17,798 nucleotides of DNA from an uncultured Collinsella sp. (GCA_905208975.1 CAJLRE010000037.1:1-17798); one strand, 5' to 3'. Shown: positions 6,667 through 13,802, counted from the stretch's first letter. Translations and numbers: made by a program. The notes: generated by a model from the sequence alone, not told the origin.

Positions 6667-7244
6667 TTTTGGCTTCGCAATCACCGCGCCGCATCGAGCT
6701 GATGCGCGAAGCGGGCTACGACATCCGCGTCATTCCCGCTGACATCGACGAGACTCCTTTTGATGACGAGGCCCCGCTTACGCTTGTCGAGCGCTTAGCT
6801 CGCGCTAAGGCTGCCGCCGTTGCCGCCGAGCACGCCGAACCCAATGAGCTGACCATCGCGGCCGACACCATCGTCACCTTCGATGGCAAGATTTTGGGTA
6901 AGCCGGCAAACGAGGACGAAGCCCGTACCATGCTCCACGAGCTCTCCGGGCGCACGCATCAGGTCGCAACCGGCGTCTGCATCGTTAGAGCCGGAGACGC
7001 CACAGCCCCGCACGCCGCCGAGAGCCTGTCGTTTGTCGATGTGACCGACGTGACGTTCTATGAGCTCACCGACGAGCAGATCGAGCACTACGTCGCCTCG
7101 GGCGAGCCCATGGACAAAGCCGGCGCCTACGGCATCCAGGGCACAGGCGGGCGCATGCTCGTGCATGATATTTCGGGCGACTTCTACAACGTGGTGGGCC
7201 TGCCCATCGCTCGCGTCGCGCGTGCGATTCAAAAACTATCGTAA
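6663..7244 (+). CDS. maf: Maf family nucleotide pyrophosphatase
   Basis: The 193-residue enzyme hydrolyses nucleoside triphosphates to monophosphate and pyrophosphate, a house-cleaning role against non-canonical or excess nucleotides. It begins MILASQSPRRIELMREAGYD, with the N-terminal SxSPRR signature. AADTIV holds the catalytic aspartate (D68), GKILGKP and MLHELSGRTHQV follow, and the C-terminal SGEPMDKAGAYGIQGTGG segment is typical of the YhdE-type dTTP/UTP-preferring branch. The start codon overlaps the DJ-1 stop, so the two genes form a translationally coupled pair. A 9-bp GC hairpin follows 8 nt after the stop. Confidence 0.95.
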   Translation: MILASQSPRRIELMREAGYDIRVIPADIDETPFDDEAPLTLVERLARAKAAAVAAEHAEPNELTIAADTIVTFDGKILGKPANEDEARTMLHELSGRTHQVATGVCIVRAGDATAPHAAESLSFVDVTDVTFYELTDEQIEHYVASGEPMDKAGAYGIQGTGGRMLVHDISGDFYNVVGLPIARVARAIQKLS

Positions 7245-7252
7245 TTGCATCT

Positions 7253-7275
7253 GGCGCTGGGTATCCCCCAGCGCC
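7253..7275 (+). terminator. GC-rich hairpin after maf
   Basis: GGCGCTGGG (7253-7261) and CCCAGCGCC (7267-7275) pair perfectly around a 5-nt loop, 8 nt after the maf stop. Only TACAATTT follows, so it is a weak intrinsic terminator or an mRNA-stabilising end. A second hairpin, CCGGGC/GCCCGG (7306-7322), lies in the 5' leader of the next gene. Confidence 0.55.
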
Positions 7276-7345
7276 TACAATTTCGGCGTACCGTACGGAT
7301 CCCGACCGGGCATAAGGCCCGGCGGAAAACCGATAGGAGTAAAAC

Positions 7346-8347
7346 ATGGATACACTGCTTGAGGCCATTGACGTTTGCGATGTCGATGGCTTTTGCTTTG
7401 GCAACTACACGGACGAGGAGGCCGGCACCGGTTGCACCGTAATCGTGGCACCCGAGGGCGCCACCGGCGGCGTTGACGTTCGCGGCGGTGCCCCGGCATC
7501 GCGCGAAACCGACCTGCTGCGTCCCGAGAACACCGTCGACAAGGTCCACGCCGTCTGCCTTTCGGGCGGATCGGCCTTTGGCCTGGAGGCCGCAAGCGGC
7601 GTCGCCCGCGAGCTCGAGAGCCGCGGCATCGGCCTTCCCGTCGGCCCCACGCAGGTGCCTATCGTGTGCTCCAGCTGCATCTTCGACCTCGCCTTTGGCG
7701 ACCCCGCCGTACGCCCCGACATTGAGGCTGGCATCTCCGCCGTGCGCGAGGCGCTCGACAACGCCCCCGCCACGCTCGAGCAGGGCAATGTAGGTGCCGG
7801 CACCGGTGCCACCGTGGGCAAGCTCATGGGTCCCGCCACCTGCATGAAGGCCGGCCTAGGCGCTGCCGCCGTGGCACTCGGCCCTGTTAAGGTGGGTGCC
7901 GTGGTCTCGGTCAACGCCTGCGGCAATGTCGTCGACCCCTTCACCGGCGAATGGGTCGCTGGTATGCGCGCCGCAGCAGATAGCGACCAGATCGTCGACA
8001 TGGAGCTCGCAGCCTTTGCCGCCGCCGGCTCCATGCAAATGCCGCTCGACCGCACCAACACCACCATCAGCTGCATCGTCACCAACGTTGAGCTCACCAA
8101 GGCTCAGGCCACCAAGGTCTCCCAGATGGCCGCAGACGCCTATGCACACGCCATCCGTCCCACGCACACCACGAACGACGGCGACACCATCTACACCCTC
8201 GCCAGCGGCAAGCTAGACGCTCAGACAAGCGCCACCGTTCCCCTAGACCTACTGGGCATGCTCGCCGTAAGGGCCCTACAGACCGCCATCGTAAACGGAG
8301 CCAAAAACGCCAAAACCTCCCACGGCATCCCCGGCGCCGCAAAGTAG
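7346..8347 (+). CDS. P1 family peptidase (DmpA/BapA-like, MEROPS S58, self-processing)
   Basis: The 333-residue protein belongs to the family of L-aminopeptidase/D-esterase and beta-peptidyl aminopeptidases, Ntn-fold enzymes that cleave themselves into alpha and beta chains. Family landmarks are the early GTGCTVIVAPEGATGGVDVRGG segment, VHAVCLSGGSAFGLEAASGV, and QGNVGAGTGATVGKLMG. The DRTNTTISCIVTNVELTKAQ segment (about 235-254) is where the new N-terminal Thr/Ser nucleophile is generated, here probably after N238. The tail ADAYAHAIRPTHTTNDGDTIYTLASG is also conserved. No signal peptide is evident. GGAG lies about seven bases before the ATG. The preceding gap carries two hairpins, so separate transcription from maf is possible. 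Substrate is unknown. Confidence 0.9.
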   Translation: MDTLLEAIDVCDVDGFCFGNYTDEEAGTGCTVIVAPEGATGGVDVRGGAPASRETDLLRPENTVDKVHAVCLSGGSAFGLEAASGVARELESRGIGLPVGPTQVPIVCSSCIFDLAFGDPAVRPDIEAGISAVREALDNAPATLEQGNVGAGTGATVGKLMGPATCMKAGLGAAAVALGPVKVGAVVSVNACGNVVDPFTGEWVAGMRAAADSDQIVDMELAAFAAAGSMQMPLDRTNTTISCIVTNVELTKAQATKVSQMAADAYAHAIRPTHTTNDGDTIYTLASGKLDAQTSATVPLDLLGMLAVRALQTAIVNGAKNAKTSHGIPGAAK

Positions 8348-8359
8348 CCTAACCTGACC

Positions 8360-8484
8360 GGTTGCCCGGTGGGGCTTGGTTATGTTTGCTGCTCTACAGT
8401 CCTGGCTCGCACGAAGAGCACATTAAGTGCTCTTCGGCTCGTGCGGAACTCGCGACAAACATAACCAAGCCCCACCGGGCAACC
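8360..8484. repeat. Nested palindrome A: 29-bp perfect outer arms with inner hairpin core
   Basis: Bases 8360-8388 and 8456-8484 are perfect inverted repeats over 29 bp (starting GGTTGCCCGGTGGGG). The 67-nt interior holds a second hairpin, CGAAGAGCAC (8412-8421) with GTGCTCTTCG (8427-8436) and loop ATTAA, flanked by CAGTCCT on the left and GTGCGGAACT on the right. The outer arm also contains its own mini-hairpin GCCC-ggtg-GGGC (8364-8375). It follows the P1 peptidase stop by 12 nt. There is no U-tract after either arm, so it is not an ordinary intrinsic terminator. Confidence 0.9.
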
Positions 8485-8574
8485 TACTCAACAAGATCCC
8501 TTTCAGCCCAGGCCCCTGTGTACCGCGCGTCCAAGATCTTCAAATTCAGGCAGCCTGACAATCGATTCTTATAG
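8485..8574 (+). pseudogene. Scrap resembling the C-terminus of a family 2 glycosyltransferase
   Basis: Between palindromes A and B the plus-strand frame reads APVYRASKIFKFRQPDNRFL then TAG. YRASKIFKF matches the last residues of the neighbouring glycosyltransferase on the minus strand (YRLASKIFKFN), and the DNA AAGATCTTCAAATTCA (about 8533-8548) is an inverted copy of that gene's 3' end near 8724-8740. It looks like the end of a lost or rearranged paralogue in the opposite orientation. The rest of the segment shows no recognisable coding content. Confidence 0.5.
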
Positions 8575-8578
8575 CAAA

Positions 8579-8688
8579 GGCCCCTTGGCCTTTAGTTTGC
8601 TACAAGTTCCGCACGAGCCGGAAAGCACTCAATGTGCTTTCCGTGCGAGTAGGACTGTTCGCAGTAGCAAACTAAAGGCCAAGGGGCC
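8579..8688. repeat. Nested palindrome B: 25-bp perfect outer arms, core in inverse orientation to A
   Basis: Bases 8579-8603 and 8664-8688 are perfect inverted repeats over 25 bp (starting GGCCCCTTGGCCTTT). The inner hairpin is CGGAAAGCAC (8619-8628) with GTGCTTTCCG (8634-8643) and loop TCAAT. Read on the minus strand, the core carries CAGTCCT, CTCGCAC and GGCTCGTGCGGAACT as in palindrome A. The outer arm contains its own mini-hairpin GGCC-cctt-GGCC (8579-8590). It ends 32 nt from the stop of the leftward glycosyltransferase. Confidence 0.9.
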
Positions 8689-8720
8689 CTGTCAACCTAT
8701 CAGCAGCGATTACTCAGCAG

Positions 8721-9752
8721 TTAGTTGAATTTGAAGATCTTCGAGGCAAGACGGTATAGGCCGAGTGTGGTTTTGTCTCCGGCACGACCGCGGAGGTTAG
8801 TGAAGAAGCCGACCACACCGTAACGTGCACGACGATACATACGCTCGTCATAGGCCTTCAAATCATTCCACAGCGTCTTCAGACGCTCATCGGCACAATC
8901 CTCGTCGGAAAGCTTGGTGAGCACCGAGCAAATCGCCATCATCATGGTGAAGTAGCCCATCATGTACGAACGCAGACGCGAGGACTCAACGTCCTGGTAC
9001 AGGTGGAACGATTCCATCATGATGCGCGTTACGCGGAACTGCTGACCCAGGCGCTTGACCATCGTGGCCTCATTGACGCTCTGGCCCTCGCGACCGATAA
9101 AGTAGCGATAGAGGTCGATGTCGGCGTAGTACATGGTCTTGCAGCGCGGCAGCGGCACGTATGCGTAGATATTATCCACGTAGAACGTGTGTGCCGGCAT
9201 AGGCAGATTGGACTCGCGCAGTACGTCGGTGCGATAGCACAGGCTGTGCATGAGCAGGTTCTGATCGGGACGGAAGTGTCCGATCTGGTCCCAAGAGAAA
9301 ATCTTTTTGCGCGGCAGGGCAAACTTGTAGCCAATAGCGGTATGCGTGCCCTCGTAAACCTTCTCGTACACGTAGTTCGAGATAAACAGGTCGACGCGCT
9401 GGTCGCGCTCCTCAAAGCCACGCAGAATCGACAGCATGGTCGAAAGCGCCGCACCGTCGAGCCAGTCGTCCGAGTCAACGACCTTATAGTACGTACCATG
9501 CGCCTCACGCAGGCCCGAGAGGACGGCGATACCGTGGCCGCCATTCTCCTGGTGCACCGCACGGATGGTACCAGGATAACGGGCCTCCCACTCGTCGGCC
9601 TTGGCGGCCGTCTCGTCCTTGGAGCCGTCGTCCACCACGATAATCTCGATATCGGTGGCGTAATTGCTCCCCTCCAAGATGGAGGTGACGCAATGGTCCA
9701 TATCCTTGGCGGCGTTATACGAGGGAATACCGAATGTTATGACTTTATGCAT
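8721..9752 (-). CDS. Glycosyltransferase family 2 (GT-A), probably acting with glf
   Basis: The 343-residue protein begins MHKVITFGIPSYNAAKDMDH, a standard GT2 N-terminus. IEIIVVDDGSKDET is the nucleotide-sugar binding loop, VHQENGGHGIAVLSGLREAHG follows, and the metal-binding DxD is in YYKVVDSDDWLDG (D93-D96). The C-terminal half is rich in aromatic and basic residues with no clear membrane span. The frame also offers an ATG at 9770. The 9752 start is preferred because GT2 homology begins there and it gives an 8-nt overlap with the glf stop; neither start has a good Shine-Dalgarno site, which fits translational coupling. It probably adds a sugar, possibly galactofuranose from the adjacent glf product, to a surface glycan. 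Confidence 0.88.
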   Translation of the reverse strand: MHKVITFGIPSYNAAKDMDHCVTSILEGSNYATDIEIIVVDDGSKDETAAKADEWEARYPGTIRAVHQENGGHGIAVLSGLREAHGTYYKVVDSDDWLDGAALSTMLSILRGFEERDQRVDLFISNYVYEKVYEGTHTAIGYKFALPRKKIFSWDQIGHFRPDQNLLMHSLCYRTDVLRESNLPMPAHTFYVDNIYAYVPLPRCKTMYYADIDLYRYFIGREGQSVNEATMVKRLGQQFRVTRIMMESFHLYQDVESSRLRSYMMGYFTMMMAICSVLTKLSDEDCADERLKTLWNDLKAYDERMYRRARYGVVGFFTNLRGRAGDKTTLGLYRLASKIFKFN

Positions 9753-10947
9753 GGCAGGCGATAATCTCATCCGAAAGATCGAGGGCAGAATTGGTCACGG
9801 CGTCCATATCGTAGTAACGATACTCGGCCAGACGACCCACCGGGTGGAAGTTTGTCAGGTTCTGGACGCGCTCAAGATAGCGCTCATAGAGCTCACGGTT
9901 CTCGGGCTCAAGAATGGCGTAATACGGCGTCTCGCCCGAGCCGGGCGTATAGGCCTTGGAGTACTCCTTCATGATGGTGGTCTTGCCGGGCAGGACCTGA
10001 CCAGTCATGTTCTTGAACTCGGTAATGCGGGTGTAGTCCTCGCTCGTGGTGTAGTTGACGGTGCCCACGGGCTGGAACTGATCCATATCGAGCGTCTCGA
10101 ACTTCATGTCGAGCGTGCGGTACGGCAGCGCGCCCAGGTCGAGGTTGAACAGCTCATCGAGCGGACCGGTATAGACGATCTCGCCGCCGTAGACCTTGCC
10201 GTCGACCTTGACGGTTGTCTCGTCGATCTCGAAGAGATCGCGAGCATCCACGTCGCAGAACACATCAATCAGGTCGTGGTCGAGCATGTGCTCAAACAGC
10301 GCCGTGTAGCCATCCTGCGGCATACCCTGGAAGGGGGCCTGCGGGAAGTAGCGGTCATCGTCGCCCACAAAGACGGGAACGCGGCCGGTGATCGAGGGAT
10401 CGATCTGGTCGGGCGTCTGGCCCCACTGCTTCATGGTGTAATGCAAAAAGACGTTCTCGTAGACGTAATCGGCGACCTCGGCCAAGTCGGGGTCGTTCTT
10501 CTTACGCAGCTCCATGATGGGCACTTTGACATCCTTGCCAAAGGTCTCCACGAGCTTCTGATACAGCTCCTCGCCGCGCTCATCACCAAAGGCGAGCTTG
10601 AGACTCGCATGGTTGAAGGGCACGGGCATAAGGGTACCGTTGATGTTGGCGAGCACCTTGTGCTGATAATCCGTCCACTTGGTAAAGCGCGACAGGAAAT
10701 TATGCACACGCTCGTTAAAGGTGTGATAGATATGCGGACCGTACTCGTGGATCAGGATTCCGGCCTCGTCAGTGCAGTCATAGGCATTGCCCGCAATGTG
10801 GCTACGGCGCTCCAAAACGGCAACGCGATAGCCGATAGTCTCGGCAAGACGGCGGGCGCAAACGGCACCGGCATATCCAGCACCGACGACAATCATGTCG
10901 TACGCGCCGGCGTTAAAGCCTTCAGGCAGGCCTGAGGTAATCTGCAT
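9745..10947 (-). CDS. glf: UDP-galactopyranose mutase
   Basis: The 400-residue flavoenzyme interconverts UDP-galactopyranose and UDP-galactofuranose, the donor for galactofuranose in cell-surface polysaccharides. The FAD-binding motif is IVVGAGYAGAVCARRLAE (GxGxxG at 22-27), followed by HIAGNAYDC, HEYGPHIYHT, FNHASLKLAFG and HYTMKQWGQTPDQI. The C-terminal TRITEFKNMTGQ and RLAEYRYYDMD segments hold conserved active-site residues of the family. About 16 residues precede the Rossmann motif, longer than E. coli Glf, but an AAGGAG site six bases before the ATG supports this start. It is the first gene of a two-gene operon with the overlapping glycosyltransferase. Confidence 0.96.
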   Translation of the reverse strand: MQITSGLPEGFNAGAYDMIVVGAGYAGAVCARRLAETIGYRVAVLERRSHIAGNAYDCTDEAGILIHEYGPHIYHTFNERVHNFLSRFTKWTDYQHKVLANINGTLMPVPFNHASLKLAFGDERGEELYQKLVETFGKDVKVPIMELRKKNDPDLAEVADYVYENVFLHYTMKQWGQTPDQIDPSITGRVPVFVGDDDRYFPQAPFQGMPQDGYTALFEHMLDHDLIDVFCDVDARDLFEIDETTVKVDGKVYGGEIVYTGPLDELFNLDLGALPYRTLDMKFETLDMDQFQPVGTVNYTTSEDYTRITEFKNMTGQVLPGKTTIMKEYSKAYTPGSGETPYYAILEPENRELYERYLERVQNLTNFHPVGRLAEYRYYDMDAVTNSALDLSDEIIACHA

Positions 10948-10990
10948 CGATACTCCTTGTCAAAAGCCACGGGCTCGTTAGCTGGGCTTT

Positions 10991-11009
10991 TCTCGAACAT
11001 TCTTCGAGA
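10991..11009 (-). repeat. Small hairpin in the glf 5' leader
   Basis: TCTCGAA (10991-10997) and TTCGAGA (11003-11009) are perfect inverted repeats with a 5-nt loop. They lie between the minus-strand -10 element at 11026-11031 and the glf start, and so would be near the 5' end of the glf mRNA. Confidence 0.5.
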
Positions 11010-11025
11010 CATATTTATCAGAGCG

Positions 11026-11031
11026 ATTATA
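11026..11031 (-). promoter_or_regulatory. Perfect -10 box for glf (minus strand)
   Basis: The complement of 11026-11031 is TATAAT, about 79-84 nt upstream of the glf ATG. No good -35 match is seen 16-18 bp upstream; that position overlaps the -10 of the divergent pta promoter. Confidence 0.5.
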
Positions 11032-11045
11032 GCGCTAATGCGTCC

Positions 11046-11051
11046 TATAAT
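11046..11051 (+). promoter_or_regulatory. Perfect -10 box for pta (plus strand)
   Basis: TATAAT at 11046-11051 lies about 130 nt upstream of the pta ATG. The sequence at the expected -35 (around 11023-11028) is a poor match and overlaps the minus-strand -10, so this promoter probably relies on its -10 or on an activator. Confidence 0.5.
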
Positions 11052-11106
11052 GAGCTTGCCACACAAGGAAAGCTCAAGCACAGCGGCGAACATAATTGAA
11101 AGGTAG

Positions 11107-11127
11107 ACCCGCTAGCAGCGGGTTTAT
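11107..11127 (+). terminator. Short terminator-like hairpin in the pta leader
   Basis: ACCCGCT (11107-11113) and AGCGGGT (11117-11123) form a 7-bp stem with a 3-nt loop, followed by TTATT. It lies between the presumed pta promoter and the pta RBS. It is weak, so it may be a leader fold or an attenuator rather than an efficient stop. Confidence 0.4.
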
Positions 11128-11178
11128 TCGTGAACAGCCGGGCGCCTGGAGCTTAGCGAAACGCTTGTAAGGAGTAAC

Positions 11179-12159
11179 ATGAGCGATTTCCTAAACCGTA
11201 TGAAGTCTGCCGCCAAGGCCGACCTTAAGACCATCGTCCTGCCCGAGGGCGAGGATCCGCGCACCATCGTCGCGGCCAACAAGATCATCGAGGAAGGCCT
11301 GGCCAACATCGTCATCCTGGGCGATCCCAACGAGATCAACGTTCCCGGCGCCACCGTCATCGACCCGCGCAATGCCGAGAAGCACGAGGAGTACGCACAG
11401 AAGTTTGCCGAGCTCCGCGCCAAGAAGGGCGTTACCATCGAGCAGGCTCGCGCCCAGGTGATGGACGCCACCTACTTTGGCACCATGATGGTCAAGATGG
11501 GGGACGCCGACGGCCTGGTCTCCGGTGCCTGTCACTCCACCGCCGACACCCTGCGCCCCGCGCTGCAGATCCTCAAGACCGCTCCGGGCACCAAGCTGGT
11601 CTCGGCCTTCTTCGTGATGTGCACCGACACCCCGCAGTTCGGTACCGACGGCACGCTGATCTTCGCCGACTGCGGCCTCAACATCAACCCGTCCTCCGAC
11701 GAGCTCTCCGAGATCGCCATCGCCTCGGCCCACTCCTGGTCCACCTTCATGGGCAATGTTGAGCCGCACGTGGCCATGCTCTCCTACTCCACCATGGGCT
11801 CCGCCGGTGGCGAGGTCGCCAAGAAGGTCCAGGAGGCCGTGAAGTTCTGCAAGGAGAAGGCTCCCGAGCTCGCCATCGACGGCGACCTGCAGCTCGATGC
11901 TGCTATCGTCCCCACCGTCGCCCGGCTCAAGGCTCCCGGCTCCTCCGTCGCCGGTAAGGCCAACGTGCTCGTGTTCCCCGACCTCGAGGCAGGCAACATC
12001 GGCTACAAGCTGGTCCAGCGCTTCGCCGGCGCCGACGCCTACGGCCCCATCCTGCAGGGCATCGCCAAGCCGGTTAACGACCTGTCGCGCGGCTGCTCTG
12101 CCGACGACATCGTGGGTGTCGTAGCCATCACCGCCGTCCAGGCTCAGATGGCTGAATAG
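11179..12159 (+). CDS. pta: Phosphate acetyltransferase
   Basis: The 326-residue cytoplasmic enzyme converts acetyl-CoA and phosphate to acetyl-phosphate and CoA, feeding acetate kinase. It is the short single-domain form, without the N-terminal regulatory domains of E. coli Pta. Family landmarks include KTIVLPEGEDPRTIVAANKI, GDADGLVSGACHSTADTLRP, the NVEPHVAMLSYSTMGSAGG region, LQLDAAIVPTVA, and VLVFPDLEAGNIGYKLVQR near the C-terminus with GPILQGIAKPVNDLSRG. AAGGAG lies five bases before the ATG. It faces two acetate kinase genes across a 347-bp gap rather than being co-transcribed with them. Confidence 0.97.
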   Translation: MSDFLNRMKSAAKADLKTIVLPEGEDPRTIVAANKIIEEGLANIVILGDPNEINVPGATVIDPRNAEKHEEYAQKFAELRAKKGVTIEQARAQVMDATYFGTMMVKMGDADGLVSGACHSTADTLRPALQILKTAPGTKLVSAFFVMCTDTPQFGTDGTLIFADCGLNINPSSDELSEIAIASAHSWSTFMGNVEPHVAMLSYSTMGSAGGEVAKKVQEAVKFCKEKAPELAIDGDLQLDAAIVPTVARLKAPGSSVAGKANVLVFPDLEAGNIGYKLVQRFAGADAYGPILQGIAKPVNDLSRGCSADDIVGVVAITAVQAQMAE

Positions 12160-12174
12160 CTTACATATCCCCTC

Positions 12175-12301
12175 GGGACCCTGCAGGGCAAAGCTCTGAA
12201 AACGTCCTCGGACATGCAAAGAGGCTCCGCTGCGCGCTTCGCGCGGCGGAGCCTCTTTGCGTCCTGCGGAATGTTTTCAGAGCTTTGCCCTGCAGGGTCC
12301 C
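12175..12301. repeat. Nested palindrome C: 29-bp perfect outer arms with inner hairpin
   Basis: Bases 12175-12203 and 12273-12301 are perfect inverted repeats over 29 bp (starting GGGACCCTGCAGGGC). Inside is GCAAAGAGGCTCCGC (12216-12230) paired with GCGGAGCCTCTTTGC (12246-12260), with a further CGCGC-ttc-GCGCG top. The internal loop has GTCCT on the left and TGCGGAA on the right, as in palindromes A and B. The outer arm holds the self-palindrome CCCTGCAGGG (12179-12188). It begins 15 nt after the pta stop. Bases 12302-12449 beyond it show no recognisable feature. Confidence 0.88.
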
Positions 12302-12449
12302 TGCCGTCACGCAGCAGTCAGGGAATCTGGAGTGGGCGGCGGCTTGGCTACGAGCTGGGGCTAAGGATCTGAACGAATGGGTGACGTTGCTGGGAGCGCA
12401 GGCGTTGCCGGCGATGATCACTTTGGAACTGGAATTTCCGCCTGCTAGT

Positions 12450-12486
12450 AAAAAGGCCTCCGGGCTGTTGCTCTGGAGGCCTTTTT
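12450..12486. terminator. Bidirectional intrinsic terminator between pta and ackA
   Basis: AAAAAGGCCTCC (12450-12461) and GGAGGCCTTTTT (12475-12486) form a perfect stem around a 13-nt loop, with five U on both strands. It ends 20 nt after the minus-strand ackA stop and is correctly placed to stop that gene. It can also stop read-through from pta. Confidence 0.9.
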
Positions 12487-12506
12487 GTCAATTACAGACG
12501 AATGCG

Positions 12507-13685
12507 TTAGTTGTTCTTGGTCAGACGCTCGACGTCGTGGGCGATCATGTATTCCTCGTCGGTGGGGATGACCATGACCGTGACGGAAGAACCGGCGGCG
12601 CTGATGACCTGCGGACCGTTGCCCACGGCCTCGCGGTTCTTGTTGTTGTCGATGTGCACGCCCAGCCACTCAAAGCAGTCGCAGAAGGCCTTGCGGATCG
12701 ACCAGTCATTCTCGCCGATGCCGGCGGTAAAGGTAATGGTGTCCACGCCCGCCATGGAGGCAATCATGGAACCAGCCTGCTGCATGGCCTTGTATGCGAA
12801 CATATCGAAGGCGAGCAGGCAGCGCTCGTCACCCTCAGAGGCGCGCGTACGAATGTCGCGGGCATCGTTGGAGATACCCGAGATGGCAAGCAGACCGGAC
12901 TGCTTGTTCATCATGTCGTCGACTTCCTGGTAGCTGTAGCCGCCCTCGCGCTGCAGGTAGCACACGGTAGCCGGGTCGATGGAGCCGCAGCGGGTTCCCA
13001 TCATCAGACCGTCAAGCGGCGTGAGGCCCATCGTGGTGTCGCGGCACACACCGTCCTCGATGGCGGCAAGCGAAGCGCCGTTGCCCAAATGGCACGAGAG
13101 CAGACGGTGGCAGCGCGAGCCCAGGATCTCTTTGGCCATCATCCACTCGTAGCGGTGGCTCGTACCGTGGGCGCCGTACTTGCGCACGTGGTACTTGTCG
13201 CACACGTCCTTGGGCAGGGCGTAGGTGTAGGCGACCTCGGGCATGGTCATGTGGAACGAGGTATCGAAGACAGCCACGTTGGGCAGCTCCGGATACTTCT
13301 CGCGGCAATATTCGATTGCCGCGGCCTCGCCGTAATTGTGCAGCGGGGCGAGCGGGGCCACCTCAAGGATCTTAGCCATGACCTCATCGTCGACGACCGC
13401 GGAATCATCGAAGTGCCAGCCACCCTGAACGATACGGTGGCCGATGCCGTCGATCGTAAAGTCGGTCTTCTCGAGCTCCTCGAGCACGCGCGCAATGGCG
13501 CAGCGATGATCAGGAAAAGGAATCTCCTCGGTCTGCTTGGCACCACCGTTCTCGGAGTGGCCAAAGATGCCCATCTCCGAGCCGATACGCTCGCAGTTGC
13601 CCTTGGCGAAAACCTCGCGGGTATCGGTATCCAAAAGCTGATATTTAAGGCTCGAGCTGCCGGCGTTGACAACAAGTACGTTCAT
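12507..13685 (-). CDS. ackA: Acetate kinase, copy 1 (canonical motifs)
   Basis: The 392-residue enzyme transfers phosphate from acetyl-phosphate to ADP, making acetate and ATP. It starts MNVLVVNAGSSSLKYQLLDT (phosphate-binding N7, S10, S12). The substrate-binding arginine is in IGHRIVQGGW (R84), and APLHN (H116) and DTSFHMTMPE (D141) follow. GAHGTSHRY (H173, H177), CHLGNGASLAAIEDG (N202) and MGTRCGSIDPA hold the remaining family residues, with FTAGIGEN near the C-terminus. AAGGAG lies a few bases before the ATG. It has its own upstream gap of 164 nt after copy 2, which ends in a terminator, so it is probably transcribed separately. Confidence 0.96.
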   Translation of the reverse strand: MNVLVVNAGSSSLKYQLLDTDTREVFAKGNCERIGSEMGIFGHSENGGAKQTEEIPFPDHRCAIARVLEELEKTDFTIDGIGHRIVQGGWHFDDSAVVDDEVMAKILEVAPLAPLHNYGEAAAIEYCREKYPELPNVAVFDTSFHMTMPEVAYTYALPKDVCDKYHVRKYGAHGTSHRYEWMMAKEILGSRCHRLLSCHLGNGASLAAIEDGVCRDTTMGLTPLDGLMMGTRCGSIDPATVCYLQREGGYSYQEVDDMMNKQSGLLAISGISNDARDIRTRASEGDERCLLAFDMFAYKAMQQAGSMIASMAGVDTITFTAGIGENDWSIRKAFCDCFEWLGVHIDNNKNREAVGNGPQVISAAGSSVTVMVIPTDEEYMIAHDVERLTKNN

Positions 13686-13802
13686 GAGACTCCTTCGTGA
13701 TTACAGTACGGTCGGCAAACCTATAAGGCGGCCGTACCCTTAATAAGAAGTTATCAGAATCCAATAAATATCTATTAAACTCTTCGCCCAAAGAGCATAA
13801 AA

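Noticed and set aside
8360..8688. Palindromes A and B as CRISPR repeats or IS inverted ends
   Set aside because: There are no regularly spaced direct repeats or spacers, and the 60-67-nt interiors are structured and too short for any transposase gene.
9664..10935. 423-codon plus-strand open frame
   Set aside because: Antisense shadow of glf, which has clear FAD and family motifs.
12302..12449. Possible small gene between palindrome C and the terminator
   Set aside because: Short open frames exist on both strands, but none has an RBS, a recognisable motif or a sensible composition.
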